Counted from the stretch's first letter, positions 32,477 to 41,554 are shown. The stretch is 64,000 nucleotides of DNA from Piscinibacter sp. (GCA_017983795.1 JAGOAS010000007.1:98819-162818), one strand, 5' to 3'. Made by a program: numbers and translations. The notes: generated by a model from the letters alone, not told the origin.

Positions 32477-32502
32477 ACATCAAATTTCATCAAGGCTGCC
32501 GT

Positions 32503-32560
32503 TTGACGGATATGCATGCGCCCCCCTATCGTCTCCGCAGATCGCAGCGATGATGCATCA
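32503..32560 (+). promoter_or_regulatory. Promoter and candidate operator for the TRAP/RuBisCO-like operon
   Basis: A sigma70-like promoter reads TTGACG (32503-32508), an 18-base spacer and TATCGT (32527-32532). A perfect 10-bp palindrome TGATGCATCA (32551-32560) lies about 12 bases after the expected start of transcription, with a second GCATCA at 32565. This placement fits repression by the divergent LacI-family protein. The palindrome lacks the central CG common in LacI operators. Confidence 0.42.
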
Positions 32561-32596
32561 GCTTGCATCAGATCCACAAGACAAGGAGACCATCGA

Positions 32597-33619
32597 ATGA
32601 AGCCGATCAGCCGTCGTCACCTGTTGCGCCATGCAGCCGCCCTGCCGGCCGCCGGCTTGGGCCTGGGCCTGCCGCGTTTCGCGCAGGCCGCGCCCGAGTT
32701 CTCGCTCAAGTACGGCAACAACCTGCCGCTCACGCACCCGCTGAACATCCGCGCCCAGGAAGCGGCCGATCGCGTGCTGAAGGAGTCCGGCGGCCGCGTC
32801 GAGATCAAGATCTTCCCGAACAACCAGCTCGGCGGCGACACCGACATGCTCTCGCAGGTGCGCAGCGGCGGCATCGACTTCTTCACGCCCTCGGCGCTGG
32901 TGGTCGCGACCCTGGTGCCGGTGGCGGCGATCAACGCGGTGGGCTTCGCCTTCAGCGACTACGGCCAGGTGTGGAAGGCGATGGACGGCGGCCTGGGCGC
33001 GCACGTGCGCGAGGCGCTGGCCAAGATGCGTCTGCACGCCTTCGAGAAGATGTGGGACAACGGCTTCCGCCAGACCACCACCAGCAACAAGCCGATCCAG
33101 AGCGCCGCCGACATGAGCGGCATGAAGATCCGCGTGCCGGTCAGCCCGCTGTCCATCGCGATGTTCAAGGGCCTGGGCGCGGCGCCGGCCAGCCTGCAGT
33201 TCAGTGAGGTCTACTCGGCGCTGCAGACCAGGATCGTCGACGCGCAGGAAAACCCGCTGCCCATCATCCAGGTGGCCAAGCTCTACGAGGTGCAGAAGTA
33301 CTGCTCGCTGACCAACCACATCTGGGACGGCTTCTGGTTCATCGCCAACGGCGCCAGCTGGGGCCGCCTGCCGCCCGATCTGCAGAAGGTCGTCGCCGGC
33401 GCGATCAACGACGCCGGCCTGAAGCAGCGCGAGGACATCAAGAAGCTCAACGAGACGGTGCAGGCCGACCTCGCGGCCAAGGGCCTGCAGTTCAACGCGC
33501 CCAAGTCGGACAGCTTCCGCGCCGCGCTGCGCGAGGCCGGCTTCTACGCCGACTGGAAGAAGCGCTTCGGCGACGAGGCCTGGGGCCTGCTCGAGCAGGC
33601 GGTCGGCAAGCTCGCCTGA
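32597..33619 (+). CDS. TRAP transporter solute-binding protein, DctP type
   Basis: A 340-residue periplasmic receptor of a TRAP transporter. A twin-arginine-like leader (SRRHLLRHAA) precedes the DctP fold. The conserved carboxylate-binding Arg is expected in MSGMKIRVPVSPLS, followed by FSEVYSALQTRIVDAQENPL. The ligand is probably an organic or sugar acid. It is the first gene of the operon, with an AAGGAG ribosome-binding site. The fused permease follows after 13 bases. Confidence 0.93.
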   Translation: MKPISRRHLLRHAAALPAAGLGLGLPRFAQAAPEFSLKYGNNLPLTHPLNIRAQEAADRVLKESGGRVEIKIFPNNQLGGDTDMLSQVRSGGIDFFTPSALVVATLVPVAAINAVGFAFSDYGQVWKAMDGGLGAHVREALAKMRLHAFEKMWDNGFRQTTTSNKPIQSAADMSGMKIRVPVSPLSIAMFKGLGAAPASLQFSEVYSALQTRIVDAQENPLPIIQVAKLYEVQKYCSLTNHIWDGFWFIANGASWGRLPPDLQKVVAGAINDAGLKQREDIKKLNETVQADLAAKGLQFNAPKSDSFRAALREAGFYADWKKRFGDEAWGLLEQAVGKLA

Positions 33620-33632
33620 GGCCGTGGGCGCC

Positions 33633-35504
33633 ATGATCTCCGCCTCGCCGCTGGATGCGCGCGCGCCGGCCGGCCCGGCGCTGGCCTTCGCGATCGACCG
33701 CGGCCTCGGCCGCGCCATCGAGTGGCTGGCCGCGGCGCTGGTGCTGGTCGAGATCGGCGTGCTGTTCTCCGGCGTCGTGGCGCGCTACGTCTTCCATTCG
33801 CCGCTGGTCTTGTCCGACGAACTCGCCTCCATCCTGTTCCTGTGGCTGTCCATGCTCGGCGCGGTGGTGGCGCTGCGGCGCGGCGAGCACATGCGCATGA
33901 CGGCGCTGGTCAACGGCCGTTCGCCGCAGACGCGCGCGCTGCTCGAGACCTTCGCGATCGCCGCCTCGGTGGCCTTCCTCGCGCTGGTGCTGGCGCCGGC
34001 CTTCGACTACGCCGCCGAGGAGCGCTTCATCGTCACGCCGGCGCTGGAGATCAGCAACGGCTGGCGCGCCGCCGCCATCCCGCTGGGCATGGCGCTGATG
34101 CTGGTGACCGCGCTGCTGCGCCTGCCGCGCGTGGCCACGCCCGGGCGCATCGTCGTCGCGCTGGCCGGCACGGCGGCGATCGTCGCCGCCTTCTGGCTGC
34201 TCGCCCCGCTGTTCGGCACGCTGGGCAAGTGGAACCTGGTGGTGTTCTTCGTCGGCGTGGTCGCGGTGACTGTGTTCAGCGGCGTGCCGATCGCCTTCTC
34301 GTTCGCGCTGGCCACCTTCGGCTACCTCGCGCTGACCACCTCGACGCCGCTGCCGGTGATCGTCGGGCGGCTCGACGAGGGCATGTCGCACCTGATCCTG
34401 CTGGCGGTGCCGCTGTTCATCTTCCTCGGCTCGCTGATCGAGATGACCGGCATGGCGCGCGCGATGATCCAGTTCCTCGCCGGCCTGCTCGGCCATGTGC
34501 GCGGCGGGCTGAGCTACGTGCTGATCGGCGCGATGTACCTGGTGTCGGGTATCTCGGGCTCGAAGATCGCCGACATGGCGGCGATCGCGCCGGTGCTGTT
34601 CCCCGAGATGCAGAAACGCGGCGCCAAGCCGGGCGACCTGGTGGCGCTGCTCGCGGCCACCGGCGCGCAGACCGAGACCATTCCGCCGTCCATCGTGCTG
34701 ATCACCATCGGCTCGGTCACCGGCATCTCGATCGCGGCGCTGTTCACCGGCGGCCTGCTGCCGGCGGTGGTGCTGGGCCTGGCGCTGTGCAGCGTGGTCT
34801 GGTGGCGCTACCGCGGCGAAGACCTGAGCGGCGTGCAGCGCTTTCGCGCCGGCGAGATCGCGCGCTTCGCGCTGGTTGCGCTGCCGGCCATCGCGCTGCC
34901 CTTCGTGATCCGCGCCGCGGTGGTCGAGGGCGTGGCCACCGCCACCGAGGTATCGACCATCGGCATCGTCTACGCGGCGCTGGTCGGGCTGCTGGTCTAC
35001 CGCCGCTTCGAGTGGTCGCGCCTGCTGCCCATGCTGGTCGAGACGGCCTCGCTGTCGGGCGCGATCATCTTCATCGTCGGCTGCGCCACCGCGATGGCCT
35101 GGGGGCTCACGCAGTCGGGCTTCTCGCAGGATCTCGCCGCGCTGATGAAGACCATCCCCGGCGGCGCGTACGGCTTCCTGGCGGTCTCCATCGTCGCCTT
35201 CGTCGTGCTCGGCAGCGTGCTCGAGGGCATTCCGGCGATCGTGCTGTTCGGCCCGCTGCTGTTCCCGATCGCGCGCGCCGTCGGCGTGCACGAGGTGCAC
35301 TACGCGATGGTGGTGATCTTCGCCATGGGCATCGGCCTGTTCGCGCCGCCCTTCGGCGTGGGCTACTACGGCGCCTGCGCGATCAGCCGCGTCGACCCGT
35401 CCGAGGGCATGCGCCCCATCGTCGGCTACGTGATCGCGCTGCTCGTCGGCCTGGTGCTGGTGGCGGCGGTTCCCTGGTTCTCGATCGGCTTCCTGAAGGT
35501 CTGA
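33633..35504 (+). CDS. TRAP transporter fused permease (DctQM type)
   Basis: A 623-residue inner-membrane protein joining the small DctQ subunit (residues about 20-170, four segments) to the large DctM subunit (residues about 210-620). The DctM part includes VPLFIFLGSLIEMTGMARAM and GAQTETIPPSIVLI. The ATG at 33633 is used; a GTG three codons upstream is also possible. It couples uptake of the ligand from the preceding binding protein to the Na+ or H+ gradient. Confidence 0.93.
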   Translation: MISASPLDARAPAGPALAFAIDRGLGRAIEWLAAALVLVEIGVLFSGVVARYVFHSPLVLSDELASILFLWLSMLGAVVALRRGEHMRMTALVNGRSPQTRALLETFAIAASVAFLALVLAPAFDYAAEERFIVTPALEISNGWRAAAIPLGMALMLVTALLRLPRVATPGRIVVALAGTAAIVAAFWLLAPLFGTLGKWNLVVFFVGVVAVTVFSGVPIAFSFALATFGYLALTTSTPLPVIVGRLDEGMSHLILLAVPLFIFLGSLIEMTGMARAMIQFLAGLLGHVRGGLSYVLIGAMYLVSGISGSKIADMAAIAPVLFPEMQKRGAKPGDLVALLAATGAQTETIPPSIVLITIGSVTGISIAALFTGGLLPAVVLGLALCSVVWWRYRGEDLSGVQRFRAGEIARFALVALPAIALPFVIRAAVVEGVATATEVSTIGIVYAALVGLLVYRRFEWSRLLPMLVETASLSGAIIFIVGCATAMAWGLTQSGFSQDLAALMKTIPGGAYGFLAVSIVAFVVLGSVLEGIPAIVLFGPLLFPIARAVGVHEVHYAMVVIFAMGIGLFAPPFGVGYYGACAISRVDPSEGMRPIVGYVIALLVGLVLVAAVPWFSIGFLKV

Positions 35505-35528
35505 CCGGTCGTTCTTTCGGAGTTTCCA

Positions 35529-36080
35529 ATGAGTCGATTCTTCGGGCCTGTGCGTCAGGCCGGCTACGTGGTGCGCGACATCGAGGCGGCGATGGACTAC
35601 TGGAGCCGCGAGCTGGGCATCGGCCCGTGGTTCTACAACCCGCGCGTGCCGATCGTGAACTACCGCTACGAGGGCCAGGCCTGGCAGCCGCACAACTCGG
35701 TGGCGCTGGCCAATGCCGGGCCGCTGCAGATGGAGCTGATCCAGGTGCGCAACGACGTGCCCTCGATGTACCGCGATTTTCTGCAGGCCGGCCACCTCGG
35801 CCTGCAGCACGTCGCCTACTGGACCGAGGACTTCGACGCCGACCTGGCGCGCGCACAGGCGCGAGGCATGCGCGTGTGCATGAGCGGCGAGGTCGGCGAG
35901 CGCGGCCGCTTCGTCTACTTCGCGCCCTCCGACCACCCGGGCGTGCACCCCGGCACGGTGATCGAGCTGTCCGAGGTCGCCGGGCCCAAGGGCACGCTGT
36001 TCCGCATGATCCGCGAGGCCTCGGAAGGCTGGGACGGCAAGGATCCGGTGCGGCCCTTCCCCGACCTGTCGACGCTGTGA
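35529..36080 (+). CDS. VOC-family metalloprotein in the RuBisCO-like operon
   Basis: A 183-residue glyoxalase-fold protein with two beta-alpha-beta-beta-beta modules. Likely metal ligands are Q10 (in VRQAGYVV, where many relatives have His), E70 (MELIQ), H94 (LQHVAYW) and E146 (VIELSEV). The pattern fits methylmalonyl-CoA epimerase/glyoxalase-like enzymes that stabilise enediolates. It lies between the transporter and the RuBisCO-like gene, which suggests isomerisation, epimerisation or cleavage of a pathway intermediate. A specific reaction cannot be assigned. Confidence 0.84.
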   Translation: MSRFFGPVRQAGYVVRDIEAAMDYWSRELGIGPWFYNPRVPIVNYRYEGQAWQPHNSVALANAGPLQMELIQVRNDVPSMYRDFLQAGHLGLQHVAYWTEDFDADLARAQARGMRVCMSGEVGERGRFVYFAPSDHPGVHPGTVIELSEVAGPKGTLFRMIREASEGWDGKDPVRPFPDLSTL

Positions 36081-36091
36081 GCCGCAGCAGC

Positions 36092-37363
36092 ATGGACACG
36101 CTGCAGGCGCGCTACCTGATCGAGACGCCGCTCGATCCGGCGCAGGTCGCCGAGGTGCTGGCCGGCGAGCAGAGCAGCGGCACCTTCGTGCGCGTGGCCG
36201 GCGAGAGCGACGAGCTGCGCGCGCGCAGCCGCGCCATCGTCGAGCACATCGAGGAGCTCGAACCCGCAAGCGCGCCCAGCCTGCCCAGCGCCTGGCTGGA
36301 GCGCCAGGGCCGTGGCGGGCCGTGGCGGCGCGCGCGCATCACGGTGGCCTTTCCGCTCGCCAACCTGGGCGCCAACTTGCCGACGCTCGCCGCCACCGTG
36401 GCCGGCAATCTCTACGACCTCGGCGAAACCAGCGGCGTGCGCCTCGAGCACCTCGCGCTGCCGGCCGCCTGGCGCGCGCGCTTCGAGCGCCCGCGCCACG
36501 GCGTGGCCGGCACGCGCGCGCTGACCGGCGTGGCCGACGGGCCGCTGGTCGGCACCATCGTCAAGCCCAACGTGGGCCTGTCGGCCGAGGCCACGGGCGC
36601 GCTGGTCGGCGAGCTGTGCGAAGCCGGCATCGATTTCGTCAAGGACGACGAGGTCTGCGCCAACCCCGACCATGCGCCGATCGCGCAGCGCATCAAGGCC
36701 GTGATGGCGCACGTTCGCCGCTGGCAGGAGCGCAGCGGCAAGCGCGTGATGGTCGCCTTCAACATCACCGACGAGCACGACGCCATGCTGCGCCATGCCG
36801 AGCTGGTGGCCCAGGAAGGAGGCAGCTGCGTGATGGCGAGCCTGAACTGGTGCGGCTTCTCCTCCATCCAGGCGCTGCGCCGCCGCACCGACCTGGTGGT
36901 GCACGGCCACCGCAACGGCTTCGGCATGTTCGCGCGCCATCCGGCGCTGGGCATGGACTTCCAGCCCTGGCAGACGCTGTGGCGGCTGGCCGGCGTCGAC
37001 CACATGCACGTGCACGGCCTGCAGGGCAAGTTCGCGCAGAGCGATGCCGAGGTGATCGACGGCGCGCGCGACTGCCTCGCGCCGCTGGCCGATGCAAGCG
37101 ACACGGCCGACCGCGTGATGCCGGCCTTCTCGTCCGGGCAATGGGCCGGCACCGTGCCGGCAACGATCGCCGCGGTACCCAGCGGCGACCTGCTGTTCAT
37201 GGCCGGCGGCGGCATCCTCGCGCATCCGGGCGGGCCGCGCGCCGGCGTCACCAGCCTGCGCCAGGCCTGGGCCGCGGCGCGCGACGGTATCGCGCTGGCC
37301 GACGCCGCAGCCGCCGCGCCGGAGCTGCGCGAGGCACTCGCCTTCTTCGGCGCGAAGCACTGA
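36092..37363 (+). CDS. RuBisCO-like protein (form IV), probable enolate-forming enzyme
   Basis: A 423-residue RuBisCO large-subunit homologue. It keeps K158 (GTIVKPNVGL, matching RuBisCO K175), the carbamate Lys and metal ligands K184-D186-E187 (FVKDDE), His in VVHGHRNGF, and loop-6 K313 (GLQGKFAQ). The phosphate-binding site is altered: SSGQW (347-351) replaces the SGG motif, while AGGG (371-374) is retained. A four-carbon acid sugar kinase gene follows within 10 bases. The pairing matches OiaX (decarboxylase) or OiaT (transcarboxylase/hydrolase) with kinase OiaK from D-apionate catabolism. CO2-fixing activity is not expected. The exact substrate is uncertain. Confidence 0.9.
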   Translation: MDTLQARYLIETPLDPAQVAEVLAGEQSSGTFVRVAGESDELRARSRAIVEHIEELEPASAPSLPSAWLERQGRGGPWRRARITVAFPLANLGANLPTLAATVAGNLYDLGETSGVRLEHLALPAAWRARFERPRHGVAGTRALTGVADGPLVGTIVKPNVGLSAEATGALVGELCEAGIDFVKDDEVCANPDHAPIAQRIKAVMAHVRRWQERSGKRVMVAFNITDEHDAMLRHAELVAQEGGSCVMASLNWCGFSSIQALRRRTDLVVHGHRNGFGMFARHPALGMDFQPWQTLWRLAGVDHMHVHGLQGKFAQSDAEVIDGARDCLAPLADASDTADRVMPAFSSGQWAGTVPATIAAVPSGDLLFMAGGGILAHPGGPRAGVTSLRQAWAAARDGIALADAAAAAPELREALAFFGAKH

Positions 37364-37373
37364 GGAGCGGGCG

Positions 37374-38657
37374 GTGCGCTGCGCCTTCTACGGCGACGAC
37401 TTCACCGGCGCGACCGACACGCTCGCCACCTACGCCGAGGCCGGCCTGGCGAGCGCGCTGTTTCTCGGCGTGCCCGACGCGCGGCGCCTGGCCGCCAGCG
37501 GCCGGCTCGAGGTGCTGGGCATTGCCGGCGCGGCCCGCGCCCTCGCGCCGCAGGCCATGGCCGACGAGCTGGCGCCGGTGGCCGCCTTCTTCCGCACGCT
37601 CGACGTGCCGCTGCTGCACTACAAGTGCTGCTCGACCTTCGACAGCGCGCCGCAGGTCGGCAACCTCGCGGCGGCGATGGCTGCGCTGCGCCCCGCGGCG
37701 GCGCATCCGCTGGTGGCGATCCTCGGCGGCCAGCCCAGCCTGGGGCGCTACTGCTGCTTCGGGCAGTTGTTCGCCAGCGCAGGTGCCGAGGGCGCCGTGC
37801 ACCGCATCGATCGCCATCCGACCATGAGCCGCCACCCGGTCACCCCCATGCACGAGGCCGACCTGCGCCGCCATCTCGGCAGCCAGGGGCTGGCGCGCAT
37901 CGAACTGGTCGATTGGCGCGCGCTCGACGACGAGGCGCGCCTGGACGGCGTGCTGGACGCCGCCCTCGCGCAAGCCCCCGACGCCGTGCTCTTCGACGTG
38001 CTGCACGAGCGCCACCTCGCCACGCTGGGCCGCCAGCTCTGGCAGCGCGCCGCCGTGGCGCGGCTGCTGGCGGTGGGTGCGAGCAGCGTCGCGCAGGCCT
38101 TGCTCGCGCATTGGCGCGCGAGCGGCCAGCTGGCCGCCGAGGCGCCAGCCGCCGGCATCGCGCCCGCCGAGGGGCCGGTATTCGCCATCGCCGGCAGCCG
38201 CTCGCCCGTGACGGCGCGCCAGGTCGAGCACGCCGTGGCCGCCTACGCGGTCGAGCGCGTCTCGGTGCAGCGCCTGCTCGGCGCGCGCGAGACCATCGTC
38301 GAGGCCAGCGCCCGCGGGTTGGCGCAGGGGCGCTCGGTGCTGGTCCAGGTCGACCCGGCCGACGAGTCGGCCGCCTCGGCGCAGGCGGTGGCCCAGGCCA
38401 CGGCACAGCTGCTTGCCGAGGTGCTGCAGCGCGCCCCGGCCGTGCGGCGCGTGGGCATCGCCGGCGGCGACACCTCCAGCCTGGCGGCACGCCATCTCGG
38501 CGTCTGGGGGCTGGAATTCGGCGGCCGCCTAGCCGCCGGCGTCACGCTGGTGCGCGCCCGCGCCGACGCGCCGCGCCTGGACGGCCTGGAGCTGATGCTC
38601 AAGGGCGGGCAGATGGGCCCGCCCGAACTGTTCCTGACCCTGATCGACGGGGCTTGA
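37374..38657 (+). CDS. Four-carbon acid sugar kinase family protein (DUF1537)
   Basis: A 427-residue kinase. The N-terminal domain starts MRCAFYGDDFTGATDTLATY, the sugar-acid binding DDFTGATD motif. The C-terminal nucleotide-binding domain contains VGIAGGDTSSLAARHLGV and KGGQMGPPELFL. The translation start is GTG at 37374. DUF1537 kinases phosphorylate C4 and branched sugar acids, such as 3-oxo-isoapionate by OiaK. As the last gene of the operon it would make the phosphorylated substrate of the RuBisCO-like protein. Confidence 0.9.
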   Translation: MRCAFYGDDFTGATDTLATYAEAGLASALFLGVPDARRLAASGRLEVLGIAGAARALAPQAMADELAPVAAFFRTLDVPLLHYKCCSTFDSAPQVGNLAAAMAALRPAAAHPLVAILGGQPSLGRYCCFGQLFASAGAEGAVHRIDRHPTMSRHPVTPMHEADLRRHLGSQGLARIELVDWRALDDEARLDGVLDAALAQAPDAVLFDVLHERHLATLGRQLWQRAAVARLLAVGASSVAQALLAHWRASGQLAAEAPAAGIAPAEGPVFAIAGSRSPVTARQVEHAVAAYAVERVSVQRLLGARETIVEASARGLAQGRSVLVQVDPADESAASAQAVAQATAQLLAEVLQRAPAVRRVGIAGGDTSSLAARHLGVWGLEFGGRLAAGVTLVRARADAPRLDGLELMLKGGQMGPPELFLTLIDGA

Positions 38658-38940
38658 TCGGACGCGGTCGAGGGATCTGCCGCAGCGGTCGGCATGAAAC
38701 TATTCCGCAAACGCATGACACCCCCGGGCTCCGGTGGTTACCGCGCCGGTACACTGATTTCACAATCCTCCCAGCTGCTCGCATTCGTGGCTCGCCGCCG
38801 CAACCCGGCCCCGCCGCGAAACTCGCCGTAACCCAGGCAAGCGCTGCGATGGCGGCATTGGGCAAGCCCTCCGGACCTCCCACCCGGGCCCTGCCGGCTT
38901 CCCCAATCCCGCCTTTTTGACTTTGAAGATTGGAAGCGAC
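38658..38940. other. Intergenic region upstream of pckG
   Basis: This 283-base gap separates the DUF1537 kinase gene from pckG. I see no convincing gene, repeat or complete promoter. An ATGACA hexamer (38715) and TACACT (38750) are present but wrongly spaced. Only a weak GGAAG ribosome-binding site precedes the pckG start. Confidence 0.6.
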
Positions 38941-40806
38941 ATGAACCGTCCCGTGCTCGAAGGGGTGCGCCTGAACGCGCCTGCCTACGTCCGCCACGCC
39001 CGCCTGCTGGCCTGGGTCGCCGAGATGGCGGCGCTCACCGAAGCCAAGGACGTCTACTGGTGCGACGGCTCCCAGGAAGAGTACGACCGCCTGTGCGGCC
39101 AGCTCGTCGAGGGCGGCACGATGAAGCGCCTCAACCCCGAGCTGCGCCCCAACAGCTACCTCGCCTGCAGCGACCCGAGCGACGTGGCGCGCGTGGAAGA
39201 CCGCACCTTCATCTGCTGCGAGCGCAAGGAAGACGCCGGCCCGACCAACAACTGGATGGCCCCGGCCGAGATGCGCGCGTTGCTGCAGACCGGCGAGCGC
39301 GCGCTGTTCCGCGGCGCGATGCGCGGCCGCACGATGTACGTGGTGCCGTTCTCGATGGGCCCGATCGGCTCGCCGATCGCGCACATCGGCGTCGAGCTGT
39401 CCGACAGCCCGTATGTCGCCGTCAACATGAAGATCATGACGCGCATGGGCCGCGCCGTGCTCGACGTGCTGGGCAGCGACGGCTTCTTCGTGCCCGCCAT
39501 GCACACCGTGGGCGCGCCGCTGGAGCCGGGCCAGAAGGACGTGAGCTGGCCCTGCAACAAGACCAAGTACATCGTCCACTACCCCGAGACGCAGGAGATC
39601 TGGAGCTACGGCTCGGGCTACGGCGGCAACGCGCTGCTGGGCAAGAAGTGCTTCGCGCTGCGCATCGCCTCGACCATGGGGCGTGATCAGGGCTGGCTGG
39701 CCGAGCACATGCTGATCCTCGGCGTCACCTCGCCCAAGGGCAAGAAATACCACGTGGCGGCGGCCTTCCCGAGCGCCTGCGGCAAGACCAATTTCGCGAT
39801 GCTGATCCCGCCGGCCGGCATGAACGGCTGGAAGGTGACGACCATCGGCGACGACATCGCCTGGATCAAGCCGCATGCCGACGGGCGCCTCTACGCCATC
39901 AACCCCGAGGCGGGTTATTTCGGCGTGGCGCCGGGCACCAACCACAAGACCAACGAGAACTGCATGGCCAGCCTCAAGCGCGACGTGATCTTCACGAACG
40001 TCGCGCTGACCGACGACGGCGACGTCTGGTGGGAAGGCATGAGCGACACGCCGCCGGCGCACCTGACCGACTGGCAGGGCAAGGACTGGACGCCGGCGCT
40101 CGCCAAGGAAACCGGCGCCAAGGCCGCGCATCCGAACGCGCGCTTCACCGTGGCCGCCACCAACAACCCGGCGCTCGACGCCGAGTGGGACAACCCGAAC
40201 GGCGTGGCGATCGACGCCTTCATCTTCGGCGGCCGCCGCTCCACCACCGTGCCGCTCGTCACCGAGGCGCGCAACTGGACCGAAGGCGTCTACATGGCCG
40301 CGACCATGGGCTCGGAAACCACCGCCGCCGCCGCCGGTGCGCAGGGCGTGGTGCGCCGCGACCCCTTCGCCATGCTGCCCTTCATGGGCTACAACATGAG
40401 CGACTATTTCCAGCACTGGCTGGGCCTGGGCGCCAAGCTGCAGGCGGCCGGCACCAAGCTGCCGAAGATCTACTGCGTCAACTGGTTCCGCAAGGGCGCC
40501 GACGGCAAGTTCGTCTGGCCCGGCTACGGCGAGAACATGCGCGTGCTCGAGTGGATGGTCGAGCGCATCGAGGGCACCGGCGGCGGCGAGGAGCATGTGT
40601 TCGGCGTGACGCCGAACTACGAGCACCTCAACTGGAGCGGCCTGAACTTCACGCGCGAGCAGTTCGACCAGGTCACCCGCATCGACCACGCCGAGTGGAA
40701 GGCCGAGATGGCGCTGCACGGCGAACTGTTCCAGCAGCTCGCCTACCACCTGCCCGAGGCGCTGAAGCAGACCAAGGCGAAGATCGAGGAGCGCCTGGCC
40801 GTCTGA
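38941..40806 (+). CDS. pckG: Phosphoenolpyruvate carboxykinase (GTP)
   Basis: Converts oxaloacetate to PEP with GTP, the first committed step of gluconeogenesis. The sequence is the GTP-dependent type: the catalytic P-loop [12 protein letters not shown] has C280, G281, K282 and T283, and [15 protein letters not shown] is present. At 621 residues the length is normal. The ATG at 38941 ([17 protein letters not shown]) begins family sequence. It is monocistronic, with a strong terminator 23 bases after the stop. Confidence 0.96.
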   Translation: MNRPVLEGVRLNAPAYVRHARLLAWVAEMAALTEAKDVYWCDGSQEEYDRLCGQLVEGGTMKRLNPELRPNSYLACSDPSDVARVEDRTFICCERKEDAGPTNNWMAPAEMRALLQTGERALFRGAMRGRTMYVVPFSMGPIGSPIAHIGVELSDSPYVAVNMKIMTRMGRAVLDVLGSDGFFVPAMHTVGAPLEPGQKDVSWPCNKTKYIVHYPETQEIWSYGSGYGGNALLGKKCFALRIASTMGRDQGWLAEHMLILGVTSPKGKKYHVAAAFPSACGKTNFAMLIPPAGMNGWKVTTIGDDIAWIKPHADGRLYAINPEAGYFGVAPGTNHKTNENCMASLKRDVIFTNVALTDDGDVWWEGMSDTPPAHLTDWQGKDWTPALAKETGAKAAHPNARFTVAATNNPALDAEWDNPNGVAIDAFIFGGRRSTTVPLVTEARNWTEGVYMAATMGSETTAAAAGAQGVVRRDPFAMLPFMGYNMSDYFQHWLGLGAKLQAAGTKLPKIYCVNWFRKGADGKFVWPGYGENMRVLEWMVERIEGTGGGEEHVFGVTPNYEHLNWSGLNFTREQFDQVTRIDHAEWKAEMALHGELFQQLAYHLPEALKQTKAKIEERLAV

Positions 40807-40828
40807 GGGCCGTCTCCAGCAAGACAAG

Positions 40829-40851
40829 AGGCCGGCGAAAGCCGGCCTTTG
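40829..40851 (+). terminator. Rho-independent terminator of pckG
   Basis: A perfect 8-bp GC stem AGGCCGGC (40829-40836) and GCCGGCCT (40841-40848) with a GAAA tetraloop is followed by a short T-run (TTTGT). It sits between pckG and the convergent small gene at 40871 and may also act for that gene. Confidence 0.85.
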
Positions 40852-40870
40852 TCGTTGGGGCGCGCGAGTG

Positions 40871-41140
40871 TCAGTCGCGCTGGCTCATCAGCGCCGCGGC
40901 GCGCAGATCGGCCGCGTAGCTCGGCTGGGTGGCGTCGTAGGCTTCGGCCAGGCGCAGCAGTTGCGCCGAGGCTTCGGGCACGGTCGGTGCCGGCATGCGC
41001 AGCCAGTTGCCGATAGCCTGCGCTCCGATCGATTGCAGCTCGATGATGGCGCGCGCCAGCCATTCGGCCAAGCGCGGTGCGGGGCCCTCGATGCCGAAGG
41101 CCATCGCATGGGCGGGGATGTTGACGGTCACGGTGGTCAT
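40871..41140 (-). CDS. Small protein of unknown function, paired with the gene at 41160
   Basis: An 89-residue cytosolic protein starting MTTVTVNIPAHAMAFGIEGP. Its C-terminal half (LRLAEAYDATQPSYAADLRA) is similar to that of the neighbouring 92-residue protein: both carry L-x(4)-Y-x2-T-x-P-x-(Y/F)-AADL-x-AA. A GAAAGAGGCC segment before the ATG may provide the ribosome-binding site. No family is recognised. It is probably co-transcribed with the gene at 41160 (19 bases apart). Confidence 0.7.
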   Translation of the reverse strand: MTTVTVNIPAHAMAFGIEGPAPRLAEWLARAIIELQSIGAQAIGNWLRMPAPTVPEASAQLLRLAEAYDATQPSYAADLRAAALMSQRD

Positions 41141-41159
41141 GAAGGCCTCTTTCAGCAGC

Positions 41160-41438
41160 TCAGGCCTTGTCGTTGGCCAGTTCGTGACGGTCGGCCGCGG
41201 CCATCAGATCGGCGGCGAAGCCCGGGTCGGTGCGCAGGTAGCTGCTGGCGAACTGGCGCAGCTCGTTGGCCTCTTCGATGACGCTGAGGCGACGGCCGTG
41301 TCGCACGGGGCGGCGCAGCGAGGACAACAGCGCCTTGGTGAGGCGCGCAGCGGCAAGAGCCAGGTCGCCGATGGCCTGACCCACACCGCCGGAACGGGCC
41401 GGGCGGAAGGATTGGGAAGGCAGGATGTGGCTGGTCAT
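41160..41438 (-). CDS. Small protein of unknown function, paralogue of the gene at 40871
   Basis: A 92-residue basic protein starting MTSHILPSQSFRPARSGGVG. The middle resembles a DUF1127-like Arg-rich segment. The end (FASSYLRTDPGFAADLMAAA) repeats the motif of its neighbour. AAGGAGTACATGCC precedes the ATG and supplies a clear ribosome-binding site. It is divergent from the LysR regulator, with a 116-base AT-richer region that contains an inverted repeat. Confidence 0.72.
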   Translation of the reverse strand: MTSHILPSQSFRPARSGGVGQAIGDLALAAARLTKALLSSLRRPVRHGRRLSVIEEANELRQFASSYLRTDPGFAADLMAAADRHELANDKA

Positions 41439-41504
41439 GGCATGTACTCCTTGGGCATCTGTTTGATGCTGCAGCGCAGTATAGGGTAAACACTTAGCTA
41501 CTGC

Positions 41505-41534
41505 AGTGAATGCTATGAATACTCGGCATTCACT
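41505..41534. promoter_or_regulatory. Candidate LysR operator in a divergent promoter region
   Basis: A perfect 9-bp inverted repeat, AGTGAATGC (41505-41513) and GCATTCACT (41526-41534), is separated by 12 bases. It lies 21 bases upstream of the LysR start and 67 upstream of the small-gene start. The size and position fit a LysR-type recognition site controlling both directions. Confidence 0.55.
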
Positions 41535-41554
41535 CACGAAATGAATTGCGAGCC

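Noticed and set aside
33492-36269. Very long open frame (925 codons) on the minus strand opposite the TRAP genes
   Set aside because: It spans several real genes and has low-complexity RHDQ-rich sequence, so it is a shadow frame.
38760-38942. Sixty-codon minus-strand frame in front of pckG
   Set aside because: No ribosome-binding site, no recognisable sequence and it overlaps the pckG start.
38599-40827. Open frame of 742 codons opposite pckG
   Set aside because: Antisense to a strongly conserved enzyme and without family similarity.
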